DNA from: Opitutia bacterium
Lineage (GTDB): Bacteria; Verrucomicrobiota; Verrucomicrobiae; Opitutales; UBA953
Length of the DNA stretch: 57,341 bases
Assembly: GCA_004558035.1 (NCBI GenBank)
Contig: SFEJ01000013.1
Location: 1 to 57,341, forward strand
Direction of reading: 5' to 3'
The position numbers were made by a program, and so were the translations under genes. Of this stretch, positions 23,349-31,772 are shown in pieces. The notes beneath the pieces were generated by a model. The model ran no database searches and was not told the origin of the DNA. It was given only the letters and a program-made list of their open reading frames with translations. How positions within the stretch are numbered: the stretch's first letter is position 1; the number at the start of each line of letters is the position of its first letter.

Positions 23349-23803
23349 GGGAAGCGGCTTCGCCGCTGTGGAATAGCGCTGAGCGCTGTGTAAGGTGTAG
23401 TTTGTAGGGGCAATTCCCGGACGCCGAAAAAAAGCGTTCCCGCGATTCGTTTCGCGGGAACGCTTTTTTTGCCCGCCCGCGGTTACGAATACCGAGGCAA
23501 GGGAAAATTTTGACCACGGAAAACACGGAATTTTAGCGGAGAGGCGACATTCTTGTCGCTTCCTCGAAATCCTCACGCACAAATTTTTCCCGCAAAGACG
23601 CCAAGACGCAAAGATTTTTGGAGAAGTGACGCCGTTTTCGCGGGAACGCCGCCCGAAATTCGTGAAAATTCGCGCCGATTCGCGGTTAAAAACTTTCTTT
23701 AACTTCCTTTGACTTCGCGGTCCTTAGAAAAGCTTAAGGTAACGAGGGCAAGCGGGACGCGTACCCTCCTTTGCGTGCTTTGCGTTGAAAATTCGCGCGG
23801 GCG
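23349..23803 (+). other. Gene-free spacer between guaB and the LysR gene
   Basis: 455 bp without a credible gene. It holds the guaB terminator, a stretch of the common dispersed type (ACCACGGAAAACACGGAAT; GCAAAGACGCCAAGACGCAA) and a single CGAAT-type arm near 23650-23690 (AATTCGCGCCGATTCGCGGTT). Nothing else is recognisable. Confidence 0.6.
23427..23470 (+). terminator. Bidirectional-looking terminator after guaB
   Basis: Nineteen-bp perfect stem: seven A, GCGTTCCCGCGA, loop of six, then the exact complement ending in seven T. The core is again the CGTTCCCGCG word in inverted pair. Confidence 0.93.
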
Positions 23804-24688
23804 TCAGCGGCGGCGCTGGAGGGCTTCGATGAACTTGCGCATCGCGGGCGTCAGCGGACGGTTTTTGCGCGAGACCGCGACGACGGAGCGCGTCGGCGAC
23901 ATGCCACGGATTTCGAGGGCGCGGAGCGTTCCCGCCGCGGTCTCGTCGCGCACGGAGCGTTCGGGGACGACGGCGACGCCGCCGTCCAGCTCGACCGCGC
24001 GCTTGAGCACTTCGATGTTGTCGAACGTGCGCGCGGGAACGCATTCGATTCCGGCGGCGCGGAAAAGCCCGTCCACGAGACGGCGCATGACGAGATCTTC
24101 GGAATAGGAAAGGAACGGGAACGTGCGCAGTTCCTGCAGCGAGGTGTCGCGCTGCCAGACGAGGGTGTTCGACGGCGCGCAGATCGCGACGAGCGGTTCT
24201 TCGTAGAGCGGCACGACGTCTTCCGTGCGCGAGCGGCGGTCGGAGATCGTCACGCCCACGTCGAGCGCGCCGCGGGCGATTTTCGCGGAGATCGCGGCGG
24301 CGGAATCCAGCGTCAGCGAGAGTGAGACCTGCGGGAACGCCTCCATGAAACGGCGCAGCGTGCGCTTGAAGGCGTCGCCGGACGCGACGGAAGGCACGAT
24401 GCCGACGCGCACGGCGCCGCCGACGACGTGCTTCAGATCCTGCAGTTCCGCGCGCGTCTTTTCGTAGAGCGAGACGAGGTCGCGCGCGCGGCGCTGCATC
24501 AGCACGCCTTCCGGCGTGAGGGCGAAGCGTTTCTGCGTGCGGTCGATGAGCGCGACGCCGAGCTGTTTTTCCATGGCGCGGACCGCCTGCGAGACGGCGG
24601 GCTGCGAGACGCCGTTGAGCTCCGCGGCGGCGGAAAAGCTTCCCGTCGTCGCCAGGTCGGAAAAGATCTTGAGCCGCGAAATTCTCAT
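23804..24688 (-). CDS. LysR-family transcriptional regulator
   Basis: 294 aa. Residues 1-60 are the LysR winged helix-turn-helix: LKIFSDLATTGSFSAAAELNGVSQPAVSQAVRAMEKQLG, then LIDRTQKRFALTPEG. A linker helix leads to a periplasmic-binding-protein-like effector domain beginning near VRVGIVPSVA. The gene begins 4 bp after the stop of the BASS-like transporter on the same strand, so the two form a likely operon and the regulator may control it; most LysR genes lie divergent to their targets, so the co-directional layout is slightly unusual. Effector unknown. Confidence 0.92.
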   Translation of the reverse strand: MRISRLKIFSDLATTGSFSAAAELNGVSQPAVSQAVRAMEKQLGVALIDRTQKRFALTPEGVLMQRRARDLVSLYEKTRAELQDLKHVVGGAVRVGIVPSVASGDAFKRTLRRFMEAFPQVSLSLTLDSAAAISAKIARGALDVGVTISDRRSRTEDVVPLYEEPLVAICAPSNTLVWQRDTSLQELRTFPFLSYSEDLVMRRLVDGLFRAAGIECVPARTFDNIEVLKRAVELDGGVAVVPERSVRDETAAGTLRALEIRGMSPTRSVVAVSRKNRPLTPAMRKFIEALQRRR

Positions 24689-24692
24689 CGTT

Positions 24693-25655
24693 TCAGCGTA
24701 TCGTCGTCTCGTTCCTGTCGGCGTGGCGCAGCTGCCACGAGTTCCAGAGATTGTGGCAGACGACGTAGAACGTCGGCCCGAGCGCGACGATGGGATTGAA
24801 GAACGCGAGCCCGACCCACAGCATCAGCATCGTGTTCTTCTGCCCGATGGACTGCGAGCATTCCCGCCGGAATTTCGGCTCGCCGAGGCAGAAGCCGCCG
24901 AAGAAGTTCAGCGCGCACATCGTCGCCGAAATCGCGAAGATCTCCACCAGAATCAGCGGGGAAAGGTTTTCCTGGGCGCAGATGTAGGCGGAGCTCTGCG
25001 CGCACACCGTGAACAGCATCACCATCCACAGGTAGAACGAAAGAATCTTCCAGCGCCGCACGAACGCCGCCGCGCGCGGCAGGAAATTGCGGAAAATCAC
25101 CGAAAGCGCGAACGGCGAGCCGATGAGCAGCGCCGTCTTCCACGCCAGCCCGAGCGTGTCGATCTCGATCGCGCTCCCGATGACGAGCGCGACCAGCGGC
25201 GCGAGCGCGAACGCCGCGAAGAGATTCGTCAGCACGACGCTGAGCGTCACGTAGTCTTCCCGCCGCTTGAGCAGGCTCGTGATCACGGGCGCGGCGTTCG
25301 CCGTCGGCGACATGCCGATGAGAAACGCCATCACGGCGAAGTTCTGATTCGGAGTTCCCGTCAGCAGCTCCGTCAGCGCGAGCACGGCGAAATACGCGCC
25401 CGAGGCGAGCGCGACCATGAACAACGGGATCCGCAGGTGGCTCCACCCCGTGCTTTCTCTGCCGAACTTCACGTCGATGAAGGAAAACAGCAGCATCAGC
25501 ATAATCATCGGCGGCACGACGAGCCCCGCGTGCCCGGTCTCGTTGTCGAAGAACGCGCGGCACCCGCTCCACAGCGCGGGAACGCTCCCGCCCAGCGCCA
25601 TCGCGCCGACGAGGCAGAGCATTCTCCGCGTTCCGGGATTGATGTTGATTTTCAT
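24693..25655 (-). CDS. Bile acid:sodium symporter (BASS)-type membrane transporter
   Basis: About 320 aa from the ATG at 25655 (a longer frame adds 13 non-hydrophobic residues). Nine or ten hydrophobic segments are visible. The core GMSPTANAAPVITSLLK followed by a helix break is typical of the BASS/arsenite-like fold, where crossed discontinuous helices bind sodium and an organic anion. Substrate not predictable; bile acids, pantothenate or 2-keto acids are transported by relatives. It is co-directional with and 4 bp before the LysR gene. The symporter label is moderate; an alternative is another member of the bile/arsenite/riboflavin superfamily. Confidence 0.65.
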   Translation of the reverse strand: MKININPGTRRMLCLVGAMALGGSVPALWSGCRAFFDNETGHAGLVVPPMIMLMLLFSFIDVKFGRESTGWSHLRIPLFMVALASGAYFAVLALTELLTGTPNQNFAVMAFLIGMSPTANAAPVITSLLKRREDYVTLSVVLTNLFAAFALAPLVALVIGSAIEIDTLGLAWKTALLIGSPFALSVIFRNFLPRAAAFVRRWKILSFYLWMVMLFTVCAQSSAYICAQENLSPLILVEIFAISATMCALNFFGGFCLGEPKFRRECSQSIGQKNTMLMLWVGLAFFNPIVALGPTFYVVCHNLWNSWQLRHADRNETTIR

Positions 25656-25811
25656 TGAGCGCGGAATGCTACTCCGATTTCCGCGGGAACGCAAACCCGT
25701 GCGCGCGGTGCGGCGCGCTTCCGCGGCGGCGCGGGAAGGCGCGCGGGCGCGCGTGAAGTACGCCTGCGTTTCGCTTTGACTAAACGGGCGCGCGCGCGAA
25801 AATCGTTTCGC

Positions 25812-26465
25812 ATGGACAGCTTCGTTTCATCAGTCATTCTTCTTTTCATCATTCTCGATCCGATCGGGCTCGCGCTCATTCTGCCGTCGCTGCTCAAGAA
25901 CGTTCCCGACGAGCGCAAGACGAAGGTCATCGTGCGCGAAATGCTCTTCGCGCTCGCGCTGCTGCTGCTGTTCTTCTTCCTCGGCAACCGCATCGTCTCG
26001 CTGCTCGGGCTGGAGACGGCGACGCTGAACATTTCCGGCGCGCTCGTGCTCTTCCTCATCGCGCTCGGCATGGTGTTCCCGCCGCTCGCCGCGCTGACGA
26101 GCTCCACCTCGCCCCACGGCGAATCGCAGGCGGAGCCCTTCATCGTGCCCATCGCGATTCCGCTCTTCGTCGGGCCGAGCAGCATTTCCGTCGTCATGAT
26201 CAACGGCGCGCACGCCGGCGAATCGGCGGGAGACGCCGCCTTCGCCGTGAGCATCTGCGCCGCCTGGCTTCTCAGCCTCTGCGTCCTGCTCGTCTCGCCG
26301 CGCATCATCCGCGCGCTCGGCCGCCGCGGGAGCGTCGCGCTCGAACGCGTGACCGGCGTGTTGCTGATTCTGATCTCCGTCCAGATGTTCGTCGACGGCA
26401 TCGCCGACTACGGGAAATCCGACGTTCCCGCGCCGGCGGAAAAAAATTCCGAACAAAAGGCTTGA
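25812..26465 (+). CDS. MarC/YhgN-family integral membrane protein
   Basis: 217 aa with six hydrophobic helices and the two conserved family segments: FIILDPIGLALILPSLLK near residue 12-30 and PIAIPLFVGPSSISVVMI near 115-135, each with the Pro-containing helix break. The C-terminus is hydrophilic. Transport is assumed for the family, but no substrate is established, and the older link to multiple antibiotic resistance has not held up. It starts in a spacer, 53 bp before tRNA-Ala, with which it may share transcription. Confidence 0.87.
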   Translation: MDSFVSSVILLFIILDPIGLALILPSLLKNVPDERKTKVIVREMLFALALLLLFFFLGNRIVSLLGLETATLNISGALVLFLIALGMVFPPLAALTSSTSPHGESQAEPFIVPIAIPLFVGPSSISVVMINGAHAGESAGDAAFAVSICAAWLLSLCVLLVSPRIIRALGRRGSVALERVTGVLLILISVQMFVDGIADYGKSDVPAPAEKNSEQKA

Positions 26466-26518
26466 CGATTTCGCGAAAAAACGATTTCCTTGCATCTCAT
26501 AATTTTCCTTTCGGAAAT

Positions 26519-26594
26519 GGGGACGTAGCTCATCTGGTAGAGCGCGACATTCGCATTGTCGAGGTAGAGAGTTCGAGTCTCTTCGTCTCCACCA
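26519..26594 (+). tRNA. tRNA-Ala (anticodon CGC)
   Basis: 76 nt including an encoded CCA. Acceptor GGGGACG pairs with CGTCTCC and contains the G3:U70 wobble that marks alanine tRNAs. D arm GCTC/GAGC, anticodon stem CGACA/TGTCG with loop TTCGCAT, T arm with TTCGAGT. Followed by a clear terminator at 26603-26635. Confidence 0.96.
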
Positions 26595-26602
26595 TTTCTT
26601 TT

Positions 26603-26635
26603 AAAAGCCCGCGAAGACGTTTTCGCGGGCTTTTT
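26603..26635 (+). terminator. Terminator of tRNA-Ala
   Basis: AAAAGCCCGCGAA (26603-26615) pairs with TTCGCGGGCTTTT (26622-26634), ending in five T. Confidence 0.9.
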
Positions 26636-26774
26636 CGCGTCTTCGGGAACGCGTGCAAGGCGCCGAAAGCGCCTTCCGGTGCAGGGATTTTTGCTAAATT
26701 CTTGCTAACCCTTTCGCGGGGCGCGATTTTTACTCTGCGCGCGTTTTGCGGGCGGCTTTCGTGTTCCCGAAAAA

Positions 26775-26806
26775 GAAGCGTTCCCGCGAATTCTCGACGG
26801 GAACGC
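26775..26806 (-). terminator. Terminator after the GH31 gene, made from inverted CGTTCCCG words
   Basis: GCGTTCCCG (26778-26786) pairs with CGGGAACGC (26798-26806). On the minus strand it is followed by a U-rich tract (CTTCTTTTTC). It lies 39 bp past the GH31 stop. Confidence 0.7.
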
Positions 26807-26810
26807 CTTT

Positions 26811-26842
26811 CTTTAAGCTTTAAACTTTAACCTTTAAGCTTT
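26811..26842 (+). repeat. A/T-rich tandem units (copy 3)
   Basis: CTTTAAGCTTTAAACTTTAA with further similar units, just past the GH31 stop. Related in style to 690-746 and 21631-21678. Confidence 0.4.
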
Positions 26843-26844
26843 TC

Positions 26845-29800
26845 TTATTCCGAGCCTTTGCGGAGGAGGCGGATGTCCGTCCAGACGCCGGTGTCGGAGG
26901 AATCGCCGTCCGCGTCCGCGACGAATTCGAAGACGAGCCGCTTCACGCCCGAGATGTCGAGCGAAACGATCTGCCTGACGGATTCGGGGCTCATGCCGGC
27001 GCGCTCGAAGATCTGCTTTTCGTCGGCGAAGATGCGGAACGTGACCGGGCCTTTGCCGCCCTGTTCGCGCCCGACGGAGCCGAGGAGCTTGTCCCACGAG
27101 CCGTCGAGCTCATAGGCGACTCTCGTTCCCGCGAGCACGGTGATGCCCTTGGCGTGCTTTTCGCCGTCCACGACGATTTCCGGCGCGGACCAGCCCTTGT
27201 TGAAGGAGGCGCGGCCGTCGATCTTCGCGGGAACGACGCCGGCGCGGTCGCCGAGGTAGAGCGTCTCGTCCGCGAGCGGCGCGGCGGCGACGTCCTGCAT
27301 CACGTCGAACTCGGCGGCGGAACCGAACTGTTCGCCACGCTGCGCGGAAAGCACGCGCAGGCGGACGTAGCGGCCCCATTTCGCCGGGAAGGAGACTTTC
27401 TGGTATTCTTCCTGCGCCGGGAACGCGCCTTTGGCGACGGGCTCGCCGAAGTCGCCCGGCGTGCGCGCCACGTAGATTTCGTAATCCTTGATCGCGCCGT
27501 TGCCGAGGCCCGCGCGCGGCAGGTAGCCGAAGCCGTTGACGGCGGCGAGCTTGCCGACGTCGATGTCGATCGTGTACGGGTGGCTGCCGGGATTGTCGGA
27601 ATAATTCGAGTGCCAGATCGTTCCCGCCGAGCCGTCGAACGCGTTGGAGATCCTGCCGTCGCTCTGTTCGGACGAGGCGACGACCTTGAACTCGGACTTG
27701 TCCAGATCCGGGGAGACCACGGGCTCCGGATACGGCTCGAACGCCGCCCACGCGCCGAGTTTCGGCGAAACCTTCAGCGAGACGCGCGCGGGAACGTCCG
27801 TGCCGCGCTTCGCGAGCTTGACGAAGACGACGCCGCGGCGGTCCTCGGGATCGAAGCGCCAGCCCTGCACGGAGTTTTCATAGGCCTTGGCGTCGGGGAT
27901 TTCGCGGATTTCCGCGCCGTCCGCGAGCACGCGCGACGGGCGGAACGGCGTGTGGATCTCGAACGCGTAGGCGCGTTCGGCGTATTTGCCGTCGAAGTCG
28001 CCGAGCGCGGGACCGACGTCGATCGTGACGTCGCCCGCGACGCCCTTCGGCGCGTCGCAGGTGATGAGCTGCTTGGAGAATTTTCCGTCGAGATACGCGC
28101 GCGTGTTCCCGTCGTCCTCATACATTTCGAACGAGGATTTTCCGTAGGGATACACGTCGAAGGTGACGACGTCCTTCGGCTTCTGCGTGCTGTAAAGCAT
28201 TTCCGGATACATCGGAATGATCGCGCCGCCGCGCACGAAGATCGGGAGCTTTTCGAGCGTGATCGGGTAGTTGTCGATCGTGTACGGGCCGGGCACGACG
28301 CGGCCGTCCCAGTAGTCGAACCACACGCCTTCGGGCAGGTAGATGTCTTCCTTGCGCCAGCCCTTGTTCAGCGACATCGCCGTGTAGACGGGAGCGACGA
28401 GAATGTCGTCGCCGAGCATGAACTGATACTGCGTGGACTTGTCCCAGGTCCTGCGGTCGTTCGGGAAGTTCCACAGCATGCCGCGGACGATGGGCGCGCC
28501 GGAGACGGCGGCGTCGTGCGCGTATTTGTACATGTAGGGCGTCATGCGCAGCTTGCGTTTGAGGTAGCTGCGGTTGATGGAGCGGTAGGGCTCCTCGAAC
28601 CACCACGGGCTCTTTTTCGGCACGCCCGCCACCGCTTCCGCGTCGCTCCAGCCGTTCATGACGTAGAGCGCGGGCGTGAAGCATTTCCACTGCAGGTCGC
28701 GCGTGTAGGTTTCCGGCGAGCCGCCGAAAATGCCGTCCACGTCCGTCGTCGCGTAGGCCTGGCCGGACATGCCGGAGGTGATGAGCGTCGGGATGTGGTA
28801 GCGGATGAGGTTCCAGTCTCCCGCCTGGTCGCCGGTCCAGCACACGGCGTAACGCTGCGTTCCCGCCCAGCCGAGCACTGTCCACGTGAGCGGGCGCGAG
28901 TCGGAATTGTCCGCGATGCCGTCCCAGGCGATCTTGTTGCATTCGAGCGCGTGCTGCACCTTGGAAAGCGGCTTCGCACGCGTGGTCTTGTTGGTGTCAC
29001 TCGTCCACGCGACGTCGAGCTTCTGCACGCGCGTTCCCGCGACGCCGACTTCCCACGCCATGCGCGTGAGCGCGCCTTCCGTCCACAGGCCGGTCTTGAA
29101 GCCCATTCCCGCGAGGCTCTTCACGACGTAGGGCAGCTGCACGTAATTGCAGCCGTAGCCGTCGTTCACGAGCAGCCAGCCGCAGGGCATGTCGTGCTCA
29201 CGATATTTTTCCGCGACGCGGTCGAGCGAATACGGCGTGAGCTCCTTGAATTTTCCGTTTTCGAGAAGCGGCTCCTTCGTCTGCGGGTCGCGCGTCATGT
29301 ACGCGTCCGCGTCGCCGAGCTCGAAGCCCCAGATCGGGAGGAAGTTCGGGCGGCCCGTGAAGCGCGTGTAAAGATCGAGGACGCGCGGGAAGCCGTCGCC
29401 GACGAAATAGAACGCGTCGAAGCGGTTTTCGTTGTGCGTGGTCGCGATGGAGTCCGCGCCCGTGAAATCATACGCGCCCGTGGCGAACGTGTGGCGGAGC
29501 ACGCCGTAGCCGCGGTTGCTCATGTAGAACGGCGCGGGATTCGGGCGGTCGTTTTCGTTCCAGCCGTTGGCGGAGATTTCGATTTTGGTGCCCTTGTGGG
29601 AAAAATGCCCGTTCTGCTGACCGCCGCCGTAGTAAAATTCGTCGGGGTCGGTCGAAAGCGTCTGCGTCACCGTGTTTTCGGCGAAGGCGAGCGGCTTTTT
29701 CTCGGAGAAGATCGGCGTGCCGTCCGCGCGGAAAAGCGAGAACGTGCCGTCCGCGCGGCGCATGCGGAGCTCGACCGCGGCCGTGCGCCAGACGACTTCG

Positions 29801-30300
29801 GCGTCCGAGACTTCGCAGTCCACGCGCTCGCGGTTCACGGGCAGGTTGTCCACGAGAATCTGCGCGGCGGTGGGGTCGTTCAGCGGATCGTCGAACGCGC
29901 CGTCCGGCGCCGCCTGGATGCGGAAGACGTCCGTGCCGTAAAATTCGACGCGGAAACGCATCGCGCCGTCCGTGAAGACGTTGAACGCGGCGGGTTTGAA
30001 ATCTTCGGGAACGACCTTCGTCACCGCGTAGCCTTCGCCCGCGGGAGCGGTCTTCTTCGCGGGAACGAGCCGCACCGCCGGAGTCTCCTGCGGTTTCGCC
30101 GCGGGAGCGGGCTGCGCCGCGGGCTTTTCGGGAGCCGCCTGCGTCTCCGGCGCGGGCGCGGCGTTTTCGGCGGCGGGCGCCGCGGGAACGGCCGGAGCCG
30201 CCTCCGGCGCCGCTTCGAGCGTCTTTTGAGAATCGTTGCACGCCGCGAGCGCGAGCACGGCGAACGTGGGCAAGAGCAAGTGGGCTTTCGATTTCATCAT
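26845..30300 (-). CDS. Secreted GH31 glycoside hydrolase lipoprotein with CBM32 (F5/8) and NPCBM domains
   Basis: 1,151 aa. Lipobox LALAAC (Cys21), then a Pro/Ala-rich linker to about 85, an N-terminal beta domain and a GH31 barrel. The catalytic nucleophile is probably Asp429 in KLDVAW and the acid/base Asp491 in WTGDQAGDW. After the barrel come an F5/8 type C (CBM32) domain (about 860-1000: SDGRISNAFDGSAGTIWHSN, VNGFGYLPR) and a C-terminal NPCBM domain (about 1010-1150: YLGDRAGVV, FNKGWSAPEIVVDG, GITV, AYELDG). GH31 includes alpha-glucosidases, alpha-xylosidases and the alpha-GalNAc enzymes of gut bacteria; the KLDVAW rather than WxDMNE nucleophile context and the CBM32/NPCBM tail favour galactose- or GalNAc-type substrates such as mucin O-glycans. 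That is inference. Confidence 0.85.
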   Translation of the reverse strand: MMKSKAHLLLPTFAVLALAACNDSQKTLEAAPEAAPAVPAAPAAENAAPAPETQAAPEKPAAQPAPAAKPQETPAVRLVPAKKTAPAGEGYAVTKVVPEDFKPAAFNVFTDGAMRFRVEFYGTDVFRIQAAPDGAFDDPLNDPTAAQILVDNLPVNRERVDCEVSDAEVVWRTAAVELRMRRADGTFSLFRADGTPIFSEKKPLAFAENTVTQTLSTDPDEFYYGGGQQNGHFSHKGTKIEISANGWNENDRPNPAPFYMSNRGYGVLRHTFATGAYDFTGADSIATTHNENRFDAFYFVGDGFPRVLDLYTRFTGRPNFLPIWGFELGDADAYMTRDPQTKEPLLENGKFKELTPYSLDRVAEKYREHDMPCGWLLVNDGYGCNYVQLPYVVKSLAGMGFKTGLWTEGALTRMAWEVGVAGTRVQKLDVAWTSDTNKTTRAKPLSKVQHALECNKIAWDGIADNSDSRPLTWTVLGWAGTQRYAVCWTGDQAGDWNLIRYHIPTLITSGMSGQAYATTDVDGIFGGSPETYTRDLQWKCFTPALYVMNGWSDAEAVAGVPKKSPWWFEEPYRSINRSYLKRKLRMTPYMYKYAHDAAVSGAPIVRGMLWNFPNDRRTWDKSTQYQFMLGDDILVAPVYTAMSLNKGWRKEDIYLPEGVWFDYWDGRVVPGPYTIDNYPITLEKLPIFVRGGAIIPMYPEMLYSTQKPKDVVTFDVYPYGKSSFEMYEDDGNTRAYLDGKFSKQLITCDAPKGVAGDVTIDVGPALGDFDGKYAERAYAFEIHTPFRPSRVLADGAEIREIPDAKAYENSVQGWRFDPEDRRGVVFVKLAKRGTDVPARVSLKVSPKLGAWAAFEPYPEPVVSPDLDKSEFKVVASSEQSDGRISNAFDGSAGTIWHSNYSDNPGSHPYTIDIDVGKLAAVNGFGYLPRAGLGNGAIKDYEIYVARTPGDFGEPVAKGAFPAQEEYQKVSFPAKWGRYVRLRVLSAQRGEQFGSAAEFDVMQDVAAAPLADETLYLGDRAGVVPAKIDGRASFNKGWSAPEIVVDGEKHAKGITVLAGTRVAYELDGSWDKLLGSVGREQGGKGPVTFRIFADEKQIFERAGMSPESVRQIVSLDISGVKRLVFEFVADADGDSSDTGVWTDIRLLRKGSE

Positions 30301-30389
30301 GGTGAAGCAACCCTAACGGACGCCTCGCGTCAAGGCGAACACTTTTTGAGACCCGCGCGGGAAAGGCGCGGGCGATCCCGTTTTCGGAA

Positions 30390-31772
30390 TCACTTCAAAA
30401 AGAAGTGGAGGAGTTTTTCGTAGAGTCCGCTTTTGTAGGGCTGGTAGCGCATCGGGAGGTCAAGCCACGTCTTTTTGTCCACGACGGATTTGTAGTGCGT
30501 GAACGCGTCGAATCCCGTCTTCCCGTGATAGGCTCCCATGCCGCTTTCGCCGACGCCGCCGAAGCCCATTTCGCTGGTGGCGAGGTGGATGACGACGTCG
30601 TTGATGCAGCCGCCGCCGTAGCTCAGCTCCGTCGTCACGCGCCTGATGCGTTCCCGGTCGCCGGAAAAAATGTAGAGCGCCAGAGGCTTGTCCTTGTTTT
30701 TCAGGTCGTCGACGAGGGCGTCGAAGCGGTCGAAAGTCAGGACGGGCAGGATCGGACCGAAGATTTCTTCGCCCATGACGGCGTCGGTCTCCGTCACGTC
30801 GTCCATGACGGTGGGCGCGATCCGGCAGGCGTCGGGATCGGCGTTCCCGCCGGCGACGACTTTTTTCTTGTCGATCAGCCCGAGCAACCTGTCGAAATGC
30901 TTCCGATTGATGATTTTGCCGTAAGCCTTGTTCGCGAGCGGATTTTCTCCGTATTGGACTTTGATTTCCTCGATGACGGCCGCGACGAAGGCGTCCTTCA
31001 CGGAGCGTTCGCAGAGGACGTGGTCGGGAGCGACGCAGGTCTGCCCGCAGTTGAGATATTTGCCGAACACGATGCGCTTCGCGGCGAGCTTGAGGTCCGC
31101 GGTCGCGTCGACGATGCAGGGGCTTTTCCCGCCCAGCTCCAAAATCGCGGGCGTCAGATGCTCCGCCGCGCGGCGCAGCACTTCCTTGCCGACGGCCTGG
31201 CTTCCGGTGAAGAAGGTGAGGTCGAACTTCTGCTCGAGGAGCGCGGCGTTTTCGGCTCTGCCGCCGGTGACGATGGCGACGTATTCGGGCGGGAACGCCT
31301 CGGCGACGAGTTTTTCCACGATTCCGCACGTCGCGCCGGAGTAGGCGCTGGGCTTCACGATCGCCGTGTTTCCCGCGGCGAGGGCGTCGACCAGCGGTCC
31401 CATCGTCAGAAGGAACGGATAGTTCCACGGGCTCATGATCAGCGTGTTTCCGTAAGGGACGGGCTGCCTGAAACTGCGGGACGCGAATTGCGCGAGCGGA
31501 GTCCGGACCGTTTTTCTTTTCGCGAAACGCCCGACGTGACCGAGCATGTAAGAGATTTCGGAGAGCACCATGCCGACTTCGCACATGAAGCCCTCGTAGC
31601 GGCTTTTCCCGAGGTCGGCGGTCAGCGCGTCGCAGATTTCGTCCTCATGTTTTTTGACGACGGCATAGAGCTTTTTGAGCTGTCCGATGCGGAAAGGCGT
31701 CGGAAGCGTGGCGCCGGTTCTGAAAAAGCTTCTCTGCTTTTCAAGTAAGCTGCGGATTTGTTCGTCGGTCAT
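30390..31772 (-). CDS. Aldehyde dehydrogenase (ALDH3/YwdH-like)
   Basis: 460 aa from ATG 31772, which overlaps the stop of the upstream iron-ADH gene as ATGA. Motifs: NTLIMSPWNYPFLLTMGPLVDALAAGNTAIVKPS (substrate/NAD region), FFTGSQAVGKEVL (NAD loop), LELGGKSP with catalytic Glu, NCGQTCVAPDH with the catalytic Cys in the QTC context, and EEIFGPILPV. It resembles class-3 enzymes that oxidise fatty or aromatic aldehydes to acids. Coupled to the iron-ADH, it would complete an alcohol-aldehyde-acid path, or run in reverse. An upstream ATG at 31796 would add eight residues; the ATGA arrangement is why I prefer 31772. No terminator is visible before the divergent GH31 region. Confidence 0.9.
   Translation of the reverse strand: MTDEQIRSLLEKQRSFFRTGATLPTPFRIGQLKKLYAVVKKHEDEICDALTADLGKSRYEGFMCEVGMVLSEISYMLGHVGRFAKRKTVRTPLAQFASRSFRQPVPYGNTLIMSPWNYPFLLTMGPLVDALAAGNTAIVKPSAYSGATCGIVEKLVAEAFPPEYVAIVTGGRAENAALLEQKFDLTFFTGSQAVGKEVLRRAAEHLTPAILELGGKSPCIVDATADLKLAAKRIVFGKYLNCGQTCVAPDHVLCERSVKDAFVAAVIEEIKVQYGENPLANKAYGKIINRKHFDRLLGLIDKKKVVAGGNADPDACRIAPTVMDDVTETDAVMGEEIFGPILPVLTFDRFDALVDDLKNKDKPLALYIFSGDRERIRRVTTELSYGGGCINDVVIHLATSEMGFGGVGESGMGAYHGKTGFDAFTHYKSVVDKKTWLDLPMRYQPYKSGLYEKLLHFFLK

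Noticed and set aside
26519..26770. tRNA-Ala considered as an integration site with a direct repeat (TTGCTAA twice near 26691-26707).
   Set aside because: No integrase gene, no copy of the tRNA 3' end and no prophage genes lie nearby.
27154..30423. A frame of about 1,090 codons on the plus strand opposite the GH31 gene.
   Set aside because: Arg-rich with no motif; the minus-strand gene has a lipobox, GH31 barrel and two carbohydrate-binding domains.
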